Shown here piece by piece: positions 48,474 to 62,003 of a stretch of 64,000 nucleotides of DNA. Position 1 is the first letter of the stretch; every line of letters starts with the position of its first letter. The DNA is from Arcanobacterium sp. (GTDB lineage: Bacteria; Actinomycetota; Actinomycetes; Actinomycetales; Actinomycetaceae): assembly GCA_022783665.1 (NCBI GenBank), contig JALFZJ010000063.1, positions 1 through 64,000 on the forward strand, written 5' to 3'. The notes under the pieces are model-generated. The model did not search any database. It was not told the origin of the DNA and saw only the letters and a list, made by a program, of their open reading frames with translations. Both the position numbers and the translations under genes were made by a program.

Positions 48474-48532
48474 TTCGTCTAGGGTTGCGATGTTGCGCTA
48501 CAGTTCTAGAGCGCACGCCGATACGATCTAGA

Positions 48533-48604
48533 ACTCGTGCAATTGCTGGGACTCGTTCCGATACTGCAACTCGTGCGGATGCTGCACCCCGTGCCAATGT
48601 GCAA
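48533..48604 (+). repeat. Degenerate 18-nt-period tandem repeat, 4 units
   Basis: ACTCGTGCAATTGCTGGG/ACTCGTTCCGATACTGCA/ACTCGTGCGGATGCTGCA/CCCCGTGCCAATGTGCAA. Confidence 0.7.
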
Positions 48605-48830
48605 GATATACGTTGTGTGCTAGGATACAAACCTAACAGCGTGTATTGAACGCTGGCGTTCGATGAGTACCGGCAAGTTCAGCACATGCACGCTGTAACC
48701 GTAGCGGAAGCCGTACTTACTAAGCGGACGCTATACTTACCAATAGACGAACAATAGACGACGGTGTGCCGGGAAGTCTGGTCGGCATCAGTTTTGTGAT
48801 GCCTACGTTTACGCAATGCCAAGGAGCACG

Positions 48831-50237
48831 ATGACTACTTCCCCAGAGAATCTCAACCCAGTACCTCAAGCATCCCCTCTTGCGGAGCACAGATCGACTG
48901 AACATCAGATACACGCTCGCGAAATTCTCACGCCTGGCTCCTATAGTGAACACCTACGTATCGGCGATATTTTACGCAAAGAGACGACGGGTGGTATCGC
49001 GCTCATCGTAGCGGCAGTGATTGCCATCATCCTCGCAAATTCACCGCTTGCGGACAAGTATTTCGCAGTTCGTGACTTTGTGATCGGCATACCGATTCCT
49101 GGCCTCCATCTCGAACTTTCAGTGGGTTCGTGGGCTGCTGATGGTCTGCTCGCTGTGTTCTTCTTCCTCGTAGGCCTGGAGTTAAAGAAAGAGTTCGTAG
49201 CGGGAGACCTGCGCGATCCTCAACGCGCTCTTGTGCCCGTGGTTGCAGCATTTGGCGGCGTAGCAGTGCCCGCAATCATTTTCGCGGCAATCAATGCCGG
49301 ATCATCCGAAACGCTTGGCGGCTGGGCGATTCCCACAGCTACCGACATCGCTTTTGCCGTAGCCGTCCTTGCGCTCATAGGTTCGCATCTTCCTTCTCCG
49401 CTCAGGCTGTTTCTTCTCACGCTCGCAGTGGTGGATGATCTCATTGCCATCTGCATTATTGCGATTTTCTACACTGACGAAATCCACCTCACTGCACTGG
49501 CTCTTTTCTTCATCCCCACGATGATCTATGCGATTCTCGTGCAGAAATTCCCCGGCTTTTTCGCCACACACCGTTGGGCGCCCTGGCTTATTCTGCTACC
49601 ACTTGGCATCATCGCGTGGGCTTTCCTCCACGAGGCAGGCATTCACGCCACGATAGCTGGCGTGGTGCTCGGCTTCACAGTGCCCGTGCGTAAGAAAACT
49701 TCTGCACCTACCCCCGAGGGCGTGGCAGACGATGCTGGCCTAGCTACCGTGTTTGAGCACAGTTATCGCCCACTTTCCTCCGGCGTGGCTGTACCGATTT
49801 TTGCATTCTTCTCTGCAGGGGTCGCGCTGGGCGGCTGGAGCGGTTTTACAAGTTCACTCGTCTCCCCCGTAGCGCTCGGAGTGATCCTCGGTCTTGTATT
49901 CGGTAAACCGATCGGCATCTCACTATCAACGTTCTTGCTCACGAAATTCACCCGTGCTTCGCTTGATGACGCCGTGAAATGGATTGATCTGATCGGCGTC
50001 GGCTTCCTTGCCGGGATCGGGTTCACCGTCTCACTCCTCGTGGGCGAACTCAGCTTCGGCCTAGGCAGTGAATTCAATGACGAGGCGAAGGTGGGAATCA
50101 TCGCAGCGTCGGTTGTAGCGGCGGCAGCGTCGTCACTCATCATTCTTCCACGTAACAAAATGTACAAGACGATATCTGAAGCCGAAACCCAGGACTCAGA
50201 CTCTGACGGAATCCCAGACGCTTTCGATCGTGACTAA
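48831..50237 (+). CDS. nhaA: Na+/H+ antiporter NhaA
   Basis: LAVFFFLVGLELKKEFVAGDLRDPQRALVPV, ATDIAFAVAVLALIG, LAVVDDLIAICIIAIFY; RBS AAGGAG before 48831. Confidence 0.95.
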   Translation: MTTSPENLNPVPQASPLAEHRSTEHQIHAREILTPGSYSEHLRIGDILRKETTGGIALIVAAVIAIILANSPLADKYFAVRDFVIGIPIPGLHLELSVGSWAADGLLAVFFFLVGLELKKEFVAGDLRDPQRALVPVVAAFGGVAVPAIIFAAINAGSSETLGGWAIPTATDIAFAVAVLALIGSHLPSPLRLFLLTLAVVDDLIAICIIAIFYTDEIHLTALALFFIPTMIYAILVQKFPGFFATHRWAPWLILLPLGIIAWAFLHEAGIHATIAGVVLGFTVPVRKKTSAPTPEGVADDAGLATVFEHSYRPLSSGVAVPIFAFFSAGVALGGWSGFTSSLVSPVALGVILGLVFGKPIGISLSTFLLTKFTRASLDDAVKWIDLIGVGFLAGIGFTVSLLVGELSFGLGSEFNDEAKVGIIAASVVAAAASSLIILPRNKMYKTISEAETQDSDSDGIPDAFDRD

Positions 50238-50399
50238 CGCGGCCGCGCGAGCTCAGCCTCGTGCGGTTATCGCCTGGAAGATTTGCACCACGCCCGATTG
50301 CTGCTTCGCAGTATTCCTGCTACGCCCGCTCGCTGGCAAGGATAATAGGCAGTTTCACACAATGGCGTAACCGCTGCGTGTGCTATTCCCCGGTAGTAT

Positions 50400-52352
50400 A
50401 TGAGCATGCGCGCTTCACGTCACTACTCTCCGCAGCACGGGCGAGGAAAACCTCCTCTCGTGCCATTAGTGCACAGGCGTGAAGCACGAATAGCCCCCGA
50501 TGCCGCGCAGAGTGATGCTGTGGCACCAGTAGATGCTACAGCGCCCCCGCCGAGCCTCCAACAACCATACGGGCAAGGCGCAGCGGATACTGCACCTGAG
50601 AGTCTTTCAGCTCAACACACTGCGAACGCATCCGTGGGCGCACAGGACGCAGATGGCTCAAAGGGTGCAGAAGGCGCAAAGGTGGCCCGTGCGTCATTCA
50701 TCATGTTCTTGGGTACGCTCACCTCACGCATTCTTGGCGTTGTGCGCTCACCGATTCTTCTCGGTGCAGCCCTTGGCATCACTACACCGAGTGCTAACGC
50801 CTTCGAGCTGGCGAACCGGTTGCCGAGCTATCTGTATGTGATCATCGCTGGTGGACTCATCGATGCCGTGCTCGTACCTGCGATCGTCAAAGCTTCAAAA
50901 CAACACGATTCCGGCGAAGCCTTCATCAATAAGCTCATCACACTTGCAATCGTCGTAATCGGTGGCATCACCGCCCTACTCACTCTCGCCTCACCGATCA
51001 TCGTTCGTCTATTCGCGGCAGCAATTAGCCCCGATTGGTTCAACATCACGGTGATCTTTGCGTATTGGTGTATTCCCCAAGTGTTCTTCTATGGAATGTA
51101 TGCCGTACTCGGCCAAATCCTTAATGCGCGCGAGAACTTCGGGCCATACATGTGGGCACCCGCACTCAATAACGTCGTGGCTATCATCGGGCTTCTTCTT
51201 CTCATCGCAACCTATGGGCGCAATGATCCCACCACGTTGCTCCAGCCTGGCGACTGGACTCCCGCCCGCACAGCGATGCTCGCAGGAATCGCAACAGCAG
51301 GGATTGCGAGCCAAGCGCTTGTGCTTCTTATCCCGATGCGCAGAATCGGAATCCGCTACCGCCCAGACTTTGCCTGGCGCAATTCAGGGCTTGGCAGCGC
51401 TGGGCGTGCGTCCTTCTGGGTGCTAGCCAATATGGCTGCATCGATGCTTGTGAAAATGACTGAGAGCAACGTAGCTGCCATTGCGGGTGATGCTGGAAGG
51501 CTTTCCGGCATGGATCTGGAAACGATTGCGGGTAACGCTGCCGTAGGTGCAGGGCAATCAATTTACAATATTCCAACGGCGCTTATCACCGTGTCGATCA
51601 CCACGGCGATGTTTACGCGCCTTTCGCGGGCAGCCGCTGATGGCAATACTGAGCAGTTGAAGTCTGACGCCTCCCTCACGGTTCGGATTATATCGATCAT
51701 CAACTTCCCACTCATGGGTTTGCTCGTTTTCTTTTCACTTCCAATTTCGAGAATTCTTTCCCCAGCGATCACGCCTACGGAAACCTATACGCTCGCATAC
51801 GTTGTATCGGCTATGAGCCTCGGGCTTATCGGCGCATCATTGATGGCCACATTCAACCGCGTGCTCTTTGCCCTCGAAGATACGCGCGGCGTATTCTTCG
51901 CCACTGCACCCAGCTATGTCCTATCGATCATGGCCGGGTTCGCTATCACGTTGGTTTTCCCTGAACAGCTGATGGTGATTGCCCTTGAAGTGATGTTTTC
52001 CCTCATGAATGGGCTTATCGCACTGTGTTTGTATATGTATATTCGCTACAAGCTCAAGGGTGTGTTTCTTAAAGGGATCTTCGGCTTCTTCGTTAAACTG
52101 TTCATCGCATCATTCGCTTCATGCTTAGCCGCGTACTTCCTCGTGTACTCGGCGTTGAGCTCGCCTCAAGCCGTGAGCGAATCGGTATGGCAATCGATCT
52201 GGGTTCTTGTGATAGCCGGTATCGTTGCCATCGCATTGTATATTGTGCTACTCAAAATACTGGGCGTGCGCGAAATGAACGCGGTGGGCCGGATGCTCGG
52301 CGGACGAATAGCGCCCATCGTGGGAAGGGTTCTTTCGCTGTTCAAGCGCTGA
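50400..52352 (+). CDS. murJ: Lipid II flippase MurJ
   Basis: FIMFLGTLTSRILGVVRSPILLGAALG, repeated TM segments of the MATE-like MviN fold. Confidence 0.92.
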   Translation: MSMRASRHYSPQHGRGKPPLVPLVHRREARIAPDAAQSDAVAPVDATAPPPSLQQPYGQGAADTAPESLSAQHTANASVGAQDADGSKGAEGAKVARASFIMFLGTLTSRILGVVRSPILLGAALGITTPSANAFELANRLPSYLYVIIAGGLIDAVLVPAIVKASKQHDSGEAFINKLITLAIVVIGGITALLTLASPIIVRLFAAAISPDWFNITVIFAYWCIPQVFFYGMYAVLGQILNARENFGPYMWAPALNNVVAIIGLLLLIATYGRNDPTTLLQPGDWTPARTAMLAGIATAGIASQALVLLIPMRRIGIRYRPDFAWRNSGLGSAGRASFWVLANMAASMLVKMTESNVAAIAGDAGRLSGMDLETIAGNAAVGAGQSIYNIPTALITVSITTAMFTRLSRAAADGNTEQLKSDASLTVRIISIINFPLMGLLVFFSLPISRILSPAITPTETYTLAYVVSAMSLGLIGASLMATFNRVLFALEDTRGVFFATAPSYVLSIMAGFAITLVFPEQLMVIALEVMFSLMNGLIALCLYMYIRYKLKGVFLKGIFGFFVKLFIASFASCLAAYFLVYSALSSPQAVSESVWQSIWVLVIAGIVAIALYIVLLKILGVREMNAVGRMLGGRIAPIVGRVLSLFKR

Positions 52353-52625
52353 TCTCTACGTTGCTGGCAGGGCGGAGGCGGGCACGCACACTCTCAGGAA
52401 CCTGCGTGGGGGCTCAAAGAACTGCGTTAATGCTCGAGAACCAGCATTGATCCTCAACGGGTGGTGACGCTCGGCAACGCAGACGACTTGACGCGTAACT
52501 TTTCTCCCTATTCTCCGCCATTACTAACGATATTCAGCGAAACATGCGAGAATAAGAGAGTTACTAAATGCAAGCCGCTCGCACCGATGTGCCGTGGTGG
52601 CGATAGGCCCGCGAAGGAGATACGG

Positions 52626-53051
52626 ATGGATTTCACGTCAGATCCTAAGAGACCTGAAACTACGTTCCAGCCAACGTCGTCGATTGGCGAACTCGTTGCG
52701 AAGATTACTGCACAGTTCTCCGCGCTCGTGCGTGACGAAATGAAATACGCTCAATTGCAAGCAAAAGCCAAGGTAACCAAGCTTGGCGTGGGCGGTGTGC
52801 TTTTGGCTATTGCCGCAGTGTTCGCGCTCTATATGCTTGGCACTTTGCTCCTGGCATTCGGTTTTGGCCTCGCTACCGTGCTTCCTACGTGGGCGGCATT
52901 CCTGATCGTATCCGGGGTACTTCTCGTTATTATTATTGTTCTAGCTCTGATTGGCTTGGCGAAGCTCAAGGCCTCCAAGGAGCATACGATTGATCCGAAA
53001 ACTGGCCTTCTCAAGGACGTAGATGCAGTGAAGAAAGGGTTAGGCAAATGA
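52626..53051 (+). CDS. Phage holin family/DUF1469 (Actinobacterial putative holin-X) protein
   Basis: SIGELVAKITAQFSALVRDEMKYAQLQAKAKVTKLGVGGVLLAIAAVFALYMLGTLL. Confidence 0.88.
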   Translation: MDFTSDPKRPETTFQPTSSIGELVAKITAQFSALVRDEMKYAQLQAKAKVTKLGVGGVLLAIAAVFALYMLGTLLLAFGFGLATVLPTWAAFLIVSGVLLVIIIVLALIGLAKLKASKEHTIDPKTGLLKDVDAVKKGLGK

Positions 53052-53407
53052 ACGAGGAAGCACGCGTAACAGCATCCATGAAGAAAGCGGTTGATTACGA
53101 AGCACCGAAAGACGCCGTCGACGATCGTAGCGCTGCTGAAGTGGAACGAGATCTCGCTCGGGTGCGTGAAGAGCTCACTGCCACAGTAGATGAGCTGGCT
53201 GCACGTTTCGCACCAGAGCACCTTAAAAACGAAGTTCTTACCTCGGCGAAGGCGAAAGCAGAGGATACGAAAGTTAAGGCGCAAGCTTTTGTAGACGACG
53301 TCAAAGCGGGCGATGCTGATGCTCGCAAAAAGCTGGTCATTGGCGTTGCTGCGACACTGGGTCTTATCGGCTTACGTATCGCTGTAAAAGCTGCGAATAA
53401 GAAATAG
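53048..53407 (+). CDS. DUF3618 protein
   Basis: RSAAEVERDLARVREELTATVDELAARFAPEHL. Confidence 0.88.
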   Translation: MNEEARVTASMKKAVDYEAPKDAVDDRSAAEVERDLARVREELTATVDELAARFAPEHLKNEVLTSAKAKAEDTKVKAQAFVDDVKAGDADARKKLVIGVAATLGLIGLRIAVKAANKK

Positions 53408-53517
53408 ACGGCGTGGAGATAATTCTTATTTCGCGGTATTGTATCTAAGGAAGAGTTTTGAAGCCCGGTGCCGTTGCACGGCAAGGCACCATTCGATGTT
53501 AAGGGAGGTCGAACCCT

Positions 53518-53787
53518 ATGGGGCGCGGCCGTCAAAAAGCCAAACAAAGAAAAGTAGCACGTAACCTGAAGTACTTCAGCCCCGAGACTGACTACGCTGC
53601 ACTTGAGCGGGAACTCACAGCCCATGGTGGCGAGGCAAAGGGCGAAGGATCACATAGTTCCGACGATTACGATGCATACGCTGAATATGCAGCCAAGTAT
53701 GCAATACCGGATGACGAAGATGATCCGTACGCAGAGTATGCCGAGGAGTATTCGGCTACGAGCGCAGACGACGATGCTGAAAGGTAA
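53518..53787 (+). CDS. DUF3073 protein
   Basis: MGRGRQKAKQRKVARNLKYFSPETDYAALERELT. Confidence 0.95.
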   Translation: MGRGRQKAKQRKVARNLKYFSPETDYAALERELTAHGGEAKGEGSHSSDDYDAYAEYAAKYAIPDDEDDPYAEYAEEYSATSADDDAER

Positions 53788-53823
53788 TACCTACTAGCTC
53801 GTTACGTCGGATTGAGAATATCG

Positions 53824-53862
53824 TGTGTTGGGGAATGCCACAGAGAAGGCATTCCCCAACAC
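53824..53862 (+). terminator. Strong hairpin downstream of DUF3073
   Basis: GTGTTGGGGAATGCC ... GGCATTCCCCAACAC, 15-bp perfect stem. Confidence 0.7.
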
Positions 53863-53949
53863 TGTATATTTACTACGCATTTGCACCCCGCACATCGCAA
53901 GGATATACCCAGATACCACTCACGTGGACTGGTCAGAAGGAAGCCACAG

Positions 53950-54309
53950 ATGAAACGACGTATTGACCCTGAGACGGGCTTCGCAGAAGTGAAGGCATTT
54001 GCACAGGCAGCTTCTTCTGATGCCGCTCCTTACGATCAAAATGGGCTGAACACCGCCGTGCGCTTCGCCTTAGAAGAATTTGCTGAGCGCCATCAGGGTA
54101 GAAGTGTAGAAATACGCGTGCCTTGGATAGGTGCCGTACAAGCAATCAAAGGCACAAACCACCGCCGAGGTACCCCACCCAACGTTGTAGAGATGGATGG
54201 GGAAACCTGGCTTCGTTTGTGCCTCGGATTGAGTGTAGATGAATCAGCTATTAGCTATTCGGGAGTGCACGCAGACTTAACTCCGTATTTCCCGTTGTTC
54301 CGCCTCTAG
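53950..54309 (+). CDS. Sterol carrier family protein (SCP_3-like)
   Basis: RRIDPETGFAEV...VEIRVPWIGAVQAIKGTNHRRGTPPNVVEMDGETWLRLCLG. Confidence 0.88.
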   Translation: MKRRIDPETGFAEVKAFAQAASSDAAPYDQNGLNTAVRFALEEFAERHQGRSVEIRVPWIGAVQAIKGTNHRRGTPPNVVEMDGETWLRLCLGLSVDESAISYSGVHADLTPYFPLFRL

Positions 54310-54327
54310 CAGTTCACCACCGGCGAC

Positions 54328-55698
<1,371 letters not shown>

Positions 55699-55768
55699 CT
55701 AAGAATAAAAGAATCTGAAAAACCATGCCGAAGCATGCAAAAAAATGAGAAAGGCACACAGGCATAAA

Positions 55769-55806
55769 AACTGCCGCTGCGAAAATTCTCTTTCGCAGCG
55801 GCAGTT
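55769..55806 (-). terminator. Hairpin terminator downstream of pckG
   Basis: AACTGCCGCTGCGAAA ATTC TCTTTCGCAGCGGCAGTT. Confidence 0.75.
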
Positions 55807-55863
55807 CTGTGTAGGCTCACCTATGCGGAATGTGCACCCCGCATGGCCTTCACTGAGCTAGGC

Positions 55864-57714
55864 TCACTTAGCTTCAGCAATACGCGCCTTGAGCTTATCA
55901 AGCTGTGCAGCAACACGCTCTGGGAGCTTGTCACCGAACTGCTTGAAGTACTCTTCAGTATCAGCAGCTTCAGCTTCCCATGCTTCTGGATCGAGGGTGT
56001 ACATGTAATCCCATGTTTCCTTCGTTACTTCGCCCTCAAGACCCTCAAGGTTGAAGTCCTCAAACTTCGGATACAGACCAGTCAAGCCTTCTTCAGCCTC
56101 AACCTGGCCGCTCACGCGGCGAATGATCCAGTCGAGCACACGGGAGTTCTCACCGTAGCCTGGCCATACGAAGTTGCCATCAGCATCCTTGCGGAACCAG
56201 TTCACCTGGTATACGCGCGGGAATTGATCGCCGAGCTTGTCGCCCATTTCGAGCCAGTGACCCCAGTAGTCAGCCATGTTGTAGCCGCAGAATGGAAGCA
56301 TTGCGAACGGGTCGTGACGCAGAGCACCAACCTTGCCCTCAGCAGCAGCGGTCTGCTCGGAAGCAACAGATGCGCCGATGAATACGCCATGATCGCGATC
56401 GAACTGTTCTGCAACGAGCGGAACATTCGATGCACGGCGTCCACCGAAGAGAACGGCATCAATCTTCACACCTTCTGGAGCTTCCCAATCTGGGCAGATG
56501 ATCGGGCACTGACCAGCAGGAGCGGTGAAGCGGCTGTTCGGATGTGCTGCCTTTTCGCCTGATTCTGGCGTCCAGTCATTACCGTGCCAGTCGATGAGGT
56601 GCTCCGGCACATCGCCATCAATACCTTCCCACCACACGTCGCCATCATCGGTGAGAGCAACATTGGTGAAGATTGTGTTTTCCTTCATCGACTCCATGGC
56701 CATCGGGTTCGTCTTGTAGGAGGTACCCGGTGCTACACCGAAGAAGCCGGCCTCTGGGTTGATGGCGCGAAGATCGCCATCTGGGCCTGGGCGGAGCCAT
56801 GCGATATCGTCGCCTACAGTTTCAACCTTGTAGCCTTCGATGGTTGGCTGAAGCATAGCGAGGTTCGTCTTGCCCGTTGCGCTTGGGAATGCGCCGGTCA
56901 CGTGATACTGCTTGCCCGTCTTTTCGTCCGTCAGACGCAGGATGAGCATGTGCTCAGCCATCCAGCCTTCACGGCGCGCCATCGTGGAAGCAATACGAAG
57001 CGCGTAGCACTTCTTACCAAGGAGAGCGTTGCCGCCGTAACCGGAGCCGTAGGACCAAATCTCATTCGTCTCTGGGAAGTGCGTGATGTACTTTTCATCA
57101 TTGCATGGCCAGGTAGTATCCTCTTGGCCTGGCTCAAGCGGGGCGCCCACGGAGTGAACTGCTGGTACCCATTCCTCACCCTTACCGATAAGCTCAAGAG
57201 CCTTGATGCCCATGCGCGTCATGATACGCATGTTCACAACAACATAAGGGGAGTCCGTGATCTCGATACCAAGCTTGGAGATCGGGCCGCCGAGCGGACC
57301 CATCGAGAACGGCACAACGTACATTGTGCGCCCCTTCATTGCGCCACGGAACACACCGTTTTCGCCAATGAGCGTTTCCTTCATTTCTTTAGGATCTGCC
57401 CAGTGGTTCGTGGGGCCAGCATCCTCTTCCTTCTCCGAACAAATGAAGGTACGCGATTCTACACGTGCTACGTCAGAGGGGAGCGAACGAGCCAAGAAAG
57501 AATTCGGGCGCTTTTCTGGGTTGAGGCGGGTAAACATGCCGCTCTCAACCATTCCATCAGTCAGACGCTTCCATTCTTCATCGGAGCCATCCGACCACTC
57601 AATCTTTTCTGGAAGAGTAATGTTCGCAATCTCGGTTACCCAAGCAACGAGATCATCAGGCGCAACTTCCGGCGCACCTGCACGAACGTCCTCTACCGTG
57701 AACTTTTCTGCCAT
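55864..57714 (-). CDS. pckG: Phosphoenolpyruvate carboxykinase (GTP)
   Basis: [38 protein letters not shown]. Confidence 0.97.
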   Translation of the reverse strand: MAEKFTVEDVRAGAPEVAPDDLVAWVTEIANITLPEKIEWSDGSDEEWKRLTDGMVESGMFTRLNPEKRPNSFLARSLPSDVARVESRTFICSEKEEDAGPTNHWADPKEMKETLIGENGVFRGAMKGRTMYVVPFSMGPLGGPISKLGIEITDSPYVVVNMRIMTRMGIKALELIGKGEEWVPAVHSVGAPLEPGQEDTTWPCNDEKYITHFPETNEIWSYGSGYGGNALLGKKCYALRIASTMARREGWMAEHMLILRLTDEKTGKQYHVTGAFPSATGKTNLAMLQPTIEGYKVETVGDDIAWLRPGPDGDLRAINPEAGFFGVAPGTSYKTNPMAMESMKENTIFTNVALTDDGDVWWEGIDGDVPEHLIDWHGNDWTPESGEKAAHPNSRFTAPAGQCPIICPDWEAPEGVKIDAVLFGGRRASNVPLVAEQFDRDHGVFIGASVASEQTAAAEGKVGALRHDPFAMLPFCGYNMADYWGHWLEMGDKLGDQFPRVYQVNWFRKDADGNFVWPGYGENSRVLDWIIRRVSGQVEAEEGLTGLYPKFEDFNLEGLEGEVTKETWDYMYTLDPEAWEAEAADTEEYFKQFGDKLPERVAAQLDKLKARIAEAK

Positions 57715-58051
57715 CGCATTTCCTCCTAGAGACGAGCGACGTCTAACTATTTAACAACGTAACTTCATTATGGGGCTGTATATGCTTGATTTCTTGGGAC
57801 TATTGGCGCTCAGCTCTGCGCGCCAGATCGGCGGAAGGCACAGCACATTCCCCCACTATCTATTGTGAAACATGGATGGGAGAATGTCTTGCCCGTCGTC
57901 ATATTTTCTGTGGCGCGCAGGCTCACTGAACGCTTTCTCACATCGTGCGCTTGCATCTATCACAACGCAGGTAGTGATCCATATTGAGCGAACCTGCCCC
58001 TACTTTAAGATTAATGACGGCGTGCTTCCTCTAGCGTCGCAAAGCTCGCTA

Positions 58052-59368
<1,317 letters not shown>

Positions 59369-59554
59369 TTACCAGTGGCTGCACATGCCACCTACCAGGC
59401 GGCGTCTCACGGGAAAGGCGCTCTTTCCAGATCAATCTTACATGTTTGGCCGGTCAGCAGTTGGCCCCACGGGCCTAAACCTTGCGGACGATTCACATGT
59501 GGCAGCACGCATGGCGCAGGTGTAGAAAATGTTCACATGCCACCATGGTGGCTA

Positions 59555-60475
59555 TCAGCGCGAGCGCTGTTTGCTGCGCACATAAAAGTAGAACGCTAGG
59601 CTTGCGGCAAACATCGCCAGCCAGATCACAATCCACCAGGGGAATCGGGGCAACTCGGATGCCTCCCCGAGAGAGTCAAGCGCGTCTTGCGGTGTGGGCA
59701 GTACACGTTCACCGGTGACGACGATCCGCTGGGTATTCACTCCCAGCGGCGTACATGTGATAAGAGTAGCGAGATCCTTTCCCTCTATTGCGCGCACAGC
59801 CTCCGTATCGTCAGGATCTACAACTCTCACGTCGAATACACGATAGACCAACGCCTCTCCGAATATCTCCAGCGTAAACTCAGCGCCGTTTTCAACGCGA
59901 TCGAGATGGGTGAACATTGTGGCCGTAGCAAGCCCGCGATGAGCTGTGATCACGGTGCGGGTGCCGGAGCCCCCTACGGGTAGCGCGGTGCCTTGGAGGT
60001 GACCTGCCCCTCGCAGGAGTGTGGCATCGGACGTACCGTGATAGATAGGCAGATCGATATCGGCCACCGGCATCGTAATGCGCCCCATCAGGCCCGTGGT
60101 ATCGGCTTGTAATTGCTCGGTATAGGGTTTCACTCCGGCGTCTTCAGGCAGGATAGCAGCCTCACGAACGGTGGGCACATGCCCTGCTATATCTACAATC
60201 GATCCCGTTTCGAGGAGACTATTGTAGCGGCGGGCTTGTGTGATCTGCTCAGACGCAGGAGGATCGGTGTGCTGCAGTACGTGTGCGTAAGCATCGACGA
60301 TCTTCGCCTGGCGTACCTGGTTGAACCACTGAGCTGCCTGAGGATACAGAAACACAGTAGTGCCGAGCATCGCTAGGATCACAGTGAGCAAGGGCAGGGC
60401 GCGCCCTGGGCGATTACTCGCCTGGGATGCGCCCTGCCCTCTTGGGGCACTGATATGCGAATTAACCTCACTCAT
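59555..60475 (-). CDS. Class C sortase (pilus-type)
   Basis: IPVADIDLPIYHGTSDATLLRGAGHLQGTALPVGG, VITAHRGL, ATLITCTPLGVNTQRIVVTGER, C-terminal TM. Confidence 0.95.
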   Translation of the reverse strand: MSEVNSHISAPRGQGASQASNRPGRALPLLTVILAMLGTTVFLYPQAAQWFNQVRQAKIVDAYAHVLQHTDPPASEQITQARRYNSLLETGSIVDIAGHVPTVREAAILPEDAGVKPYTEQLQADTTGLMGRITMPVADIDLPIYHGTSDATLLRGAGHLQGTALPVGGSGTRTVITAHRGLATATMFTHLDRVENGAEFTLEIFGEALVYRVFDVRVVDPDDTEAVRAIEGKDLATLITCTPLGVNTQRIVVTGERVLPTPQDALDSLGEASELPRFPWWIVIWLAMFAASLAFYFYVRSKQRSR

Positions 60476-60563
60476 GTATATGCTCAGTCACTGTGCTGAT
60501 AAGCATGGTCACGTGTACCGGCTCCTCCACCGGAATGATCACACTGCACAGCAAACCTTTACA

Positions 60564-62003
60564 TTAGTTCTGAATCTTGCTCCTGCGCACAGATACGAAA
60601 CCTGTGCCTATCGCGATGGCGACAATCGCAATGCCGAGGATCGTTAGCAAGATCAGCCCTTGCGCACCTGTGAGTGGAAGATCTGGAAGCCGACTCGTAT
60701 CTGTCTTGACGTTCGTTACCGTTTGAGTTGTAGCATCCGCACTCACCGTCACGAGTTTGCCATTTTTCCATTCAGGAGCAATCTCAAAACCTGTCGGCGC
60801 TTTCGTTTCCGTAACCCAATAGTTGCCTACCGCAAGCGTCTGCGTCAGGGTTCCACCGTTGGCGGTCGTCAGCGTCTTGGCAGGGTAGGCGGGATCAGGG
60901 CCATCGCCATTGGCATTTGCCGGTTGAATGGTGAAGGTTGCGCCGTCCAATGCTTTGTCTTCGCCGTCAACCTTATTGATGGTAAGGGAAGAAAACACTG
61001 TGACCGTCGGCGTCGGTTCCACATCTTGAGCAGGAGCCGATTTAAACTCTACTCCGTTGATATTGGTGATCGACTGGTTAGACAACGAGCCGGCAAAACC
61101 CTCCGACACAACCGCTGAGATTTTCACCGTCACCGTGTATCCACTCTTCAGCACAGCAAGATCATCATAAGTGACCGCCACAACGTTATCATCGCTCACT
61201 GAAACACTTGGCTGAGCAGTCACTGGTTGCCCTGCGGCATCGGCAAGCGTTACCGTGACGTCACTCGTATTTACCGTGTTCACGCCAGTTGGAAGCTGAT
61301 CCGTAATCGTAAAGGCCGTCAAGGTTTCGTCAGCAGCAAGCTGTGGAATCTTCTGAGTGATCGTCCAGGAGATCGTTTCTCCTGGAAAGTGTACGGCACC
61401 TGGATTATCTACAACTTTCAAAGGAGTCTCATCCGAGGTAAGTACTGTATTCTTCGGATATACATGCACATCGTAGAGCCAGCCTTGCTGCGTATCTGGG
61501 TATGGGATCGTCACCAAGAATGGTGCGCTCTTCGTCGTTACGGTCGCGGGTGCACTCACTTCCTGCACTAGATAGACGCCGATGGGTAGGCCACTCACAG
61601 TAGCCTCACCTTGGGCATTGGTTGCGTCCATGTTCACTGCTGGATCAGTGGCGTGCTCAGTGCCGCCAGTACCCGCCACTTTACCATCAGCATCTACGGT
61701 GAGCGACTGAACTGCCGTCCATCCTTCATTCGTAGCAAGATTAACGTCTGTCACCTTCGCATAAGAAAAGACGACGCCCGCAATCGGATCCGTACTAGGC
61801 GAAGTGCCCGTACCATCGGGATCCATCGTGCCCGTAGCTGGGTTGGCATACTTGTGAACGGTAAGAGATCCGGTGCGATTTGCATCGATATTGCCATCAG
61901 CTGCAAAAGCAACAGGTGCAACCGCTCCTGCGCCAAAGAGCGCAAGTGCTGCAACAATGAGCGCAACAAGAATCTTGTGCGATTGTATTCGTAGTGTCGT
62001 CAT
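60564..62003 (-). CDS. SpaH/EbpB-family LPXTG-type major pilin
   Basis: Signal peptide; pilin motif DVHVYPKN; E-box YWVTETKAPTGFEI; LPLTGAQG sorting signal, TM and basic tail. Confidence 0.93.
   Translation of the reverse strand: MTTLRIQSHKILVALIVAALALFGAGAVAPVAFAADGNIDANRTGSLTVHKYANPATGTMDPDGTGTSPSTDPIAGVVFSYAKVTDVNLATNEGWTAVQSLTVDADGKVAGTGGTEHATDPAVNMDATNAQGEATVSGLPIGVYLVQEVSAPATVTTKSAPFLVTIPYPDTQQGWLYDVHVYPKNTVLTSDETPLKVVDNPGAVHFPGETISWTITQKIPQLAADETLTAFTITDQLPTGVNTVNTSDVTVTLADAAGQPVTAQPSVSVSDDNVVAVTYDDLAVLKSGYTVTVKISAVVSEGFAGSLSNQSITNINGVEFKSAPAQDVEPTPTVTVFSSLTINKVDGEDKALDGATFTIQPANANGDGPDPAYPAKTLTTANGGTLTQTLAVGNYWVTETKAPTGFEIAPEWKNGKLVTVSADATTQTVTNVKTDTSRLPDLPLTGAQGLILLTILGIAIVAIAIGTGFVSVRRSKIQN

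Noticed and set aside
52626-53051. Phage holin-family call as prophage evidence at 52.6 kb
   Set aside because: This DUF1469-type protein with DUF3618 is a normal actinobacterial chromosomal pair and does not indicate a prophage.
56584-57729. 381-aa plus-strand ORF
   Set aside because: Entirely antisense to pckG, a clear housekeeping gene; codon-bias shadow ORF.
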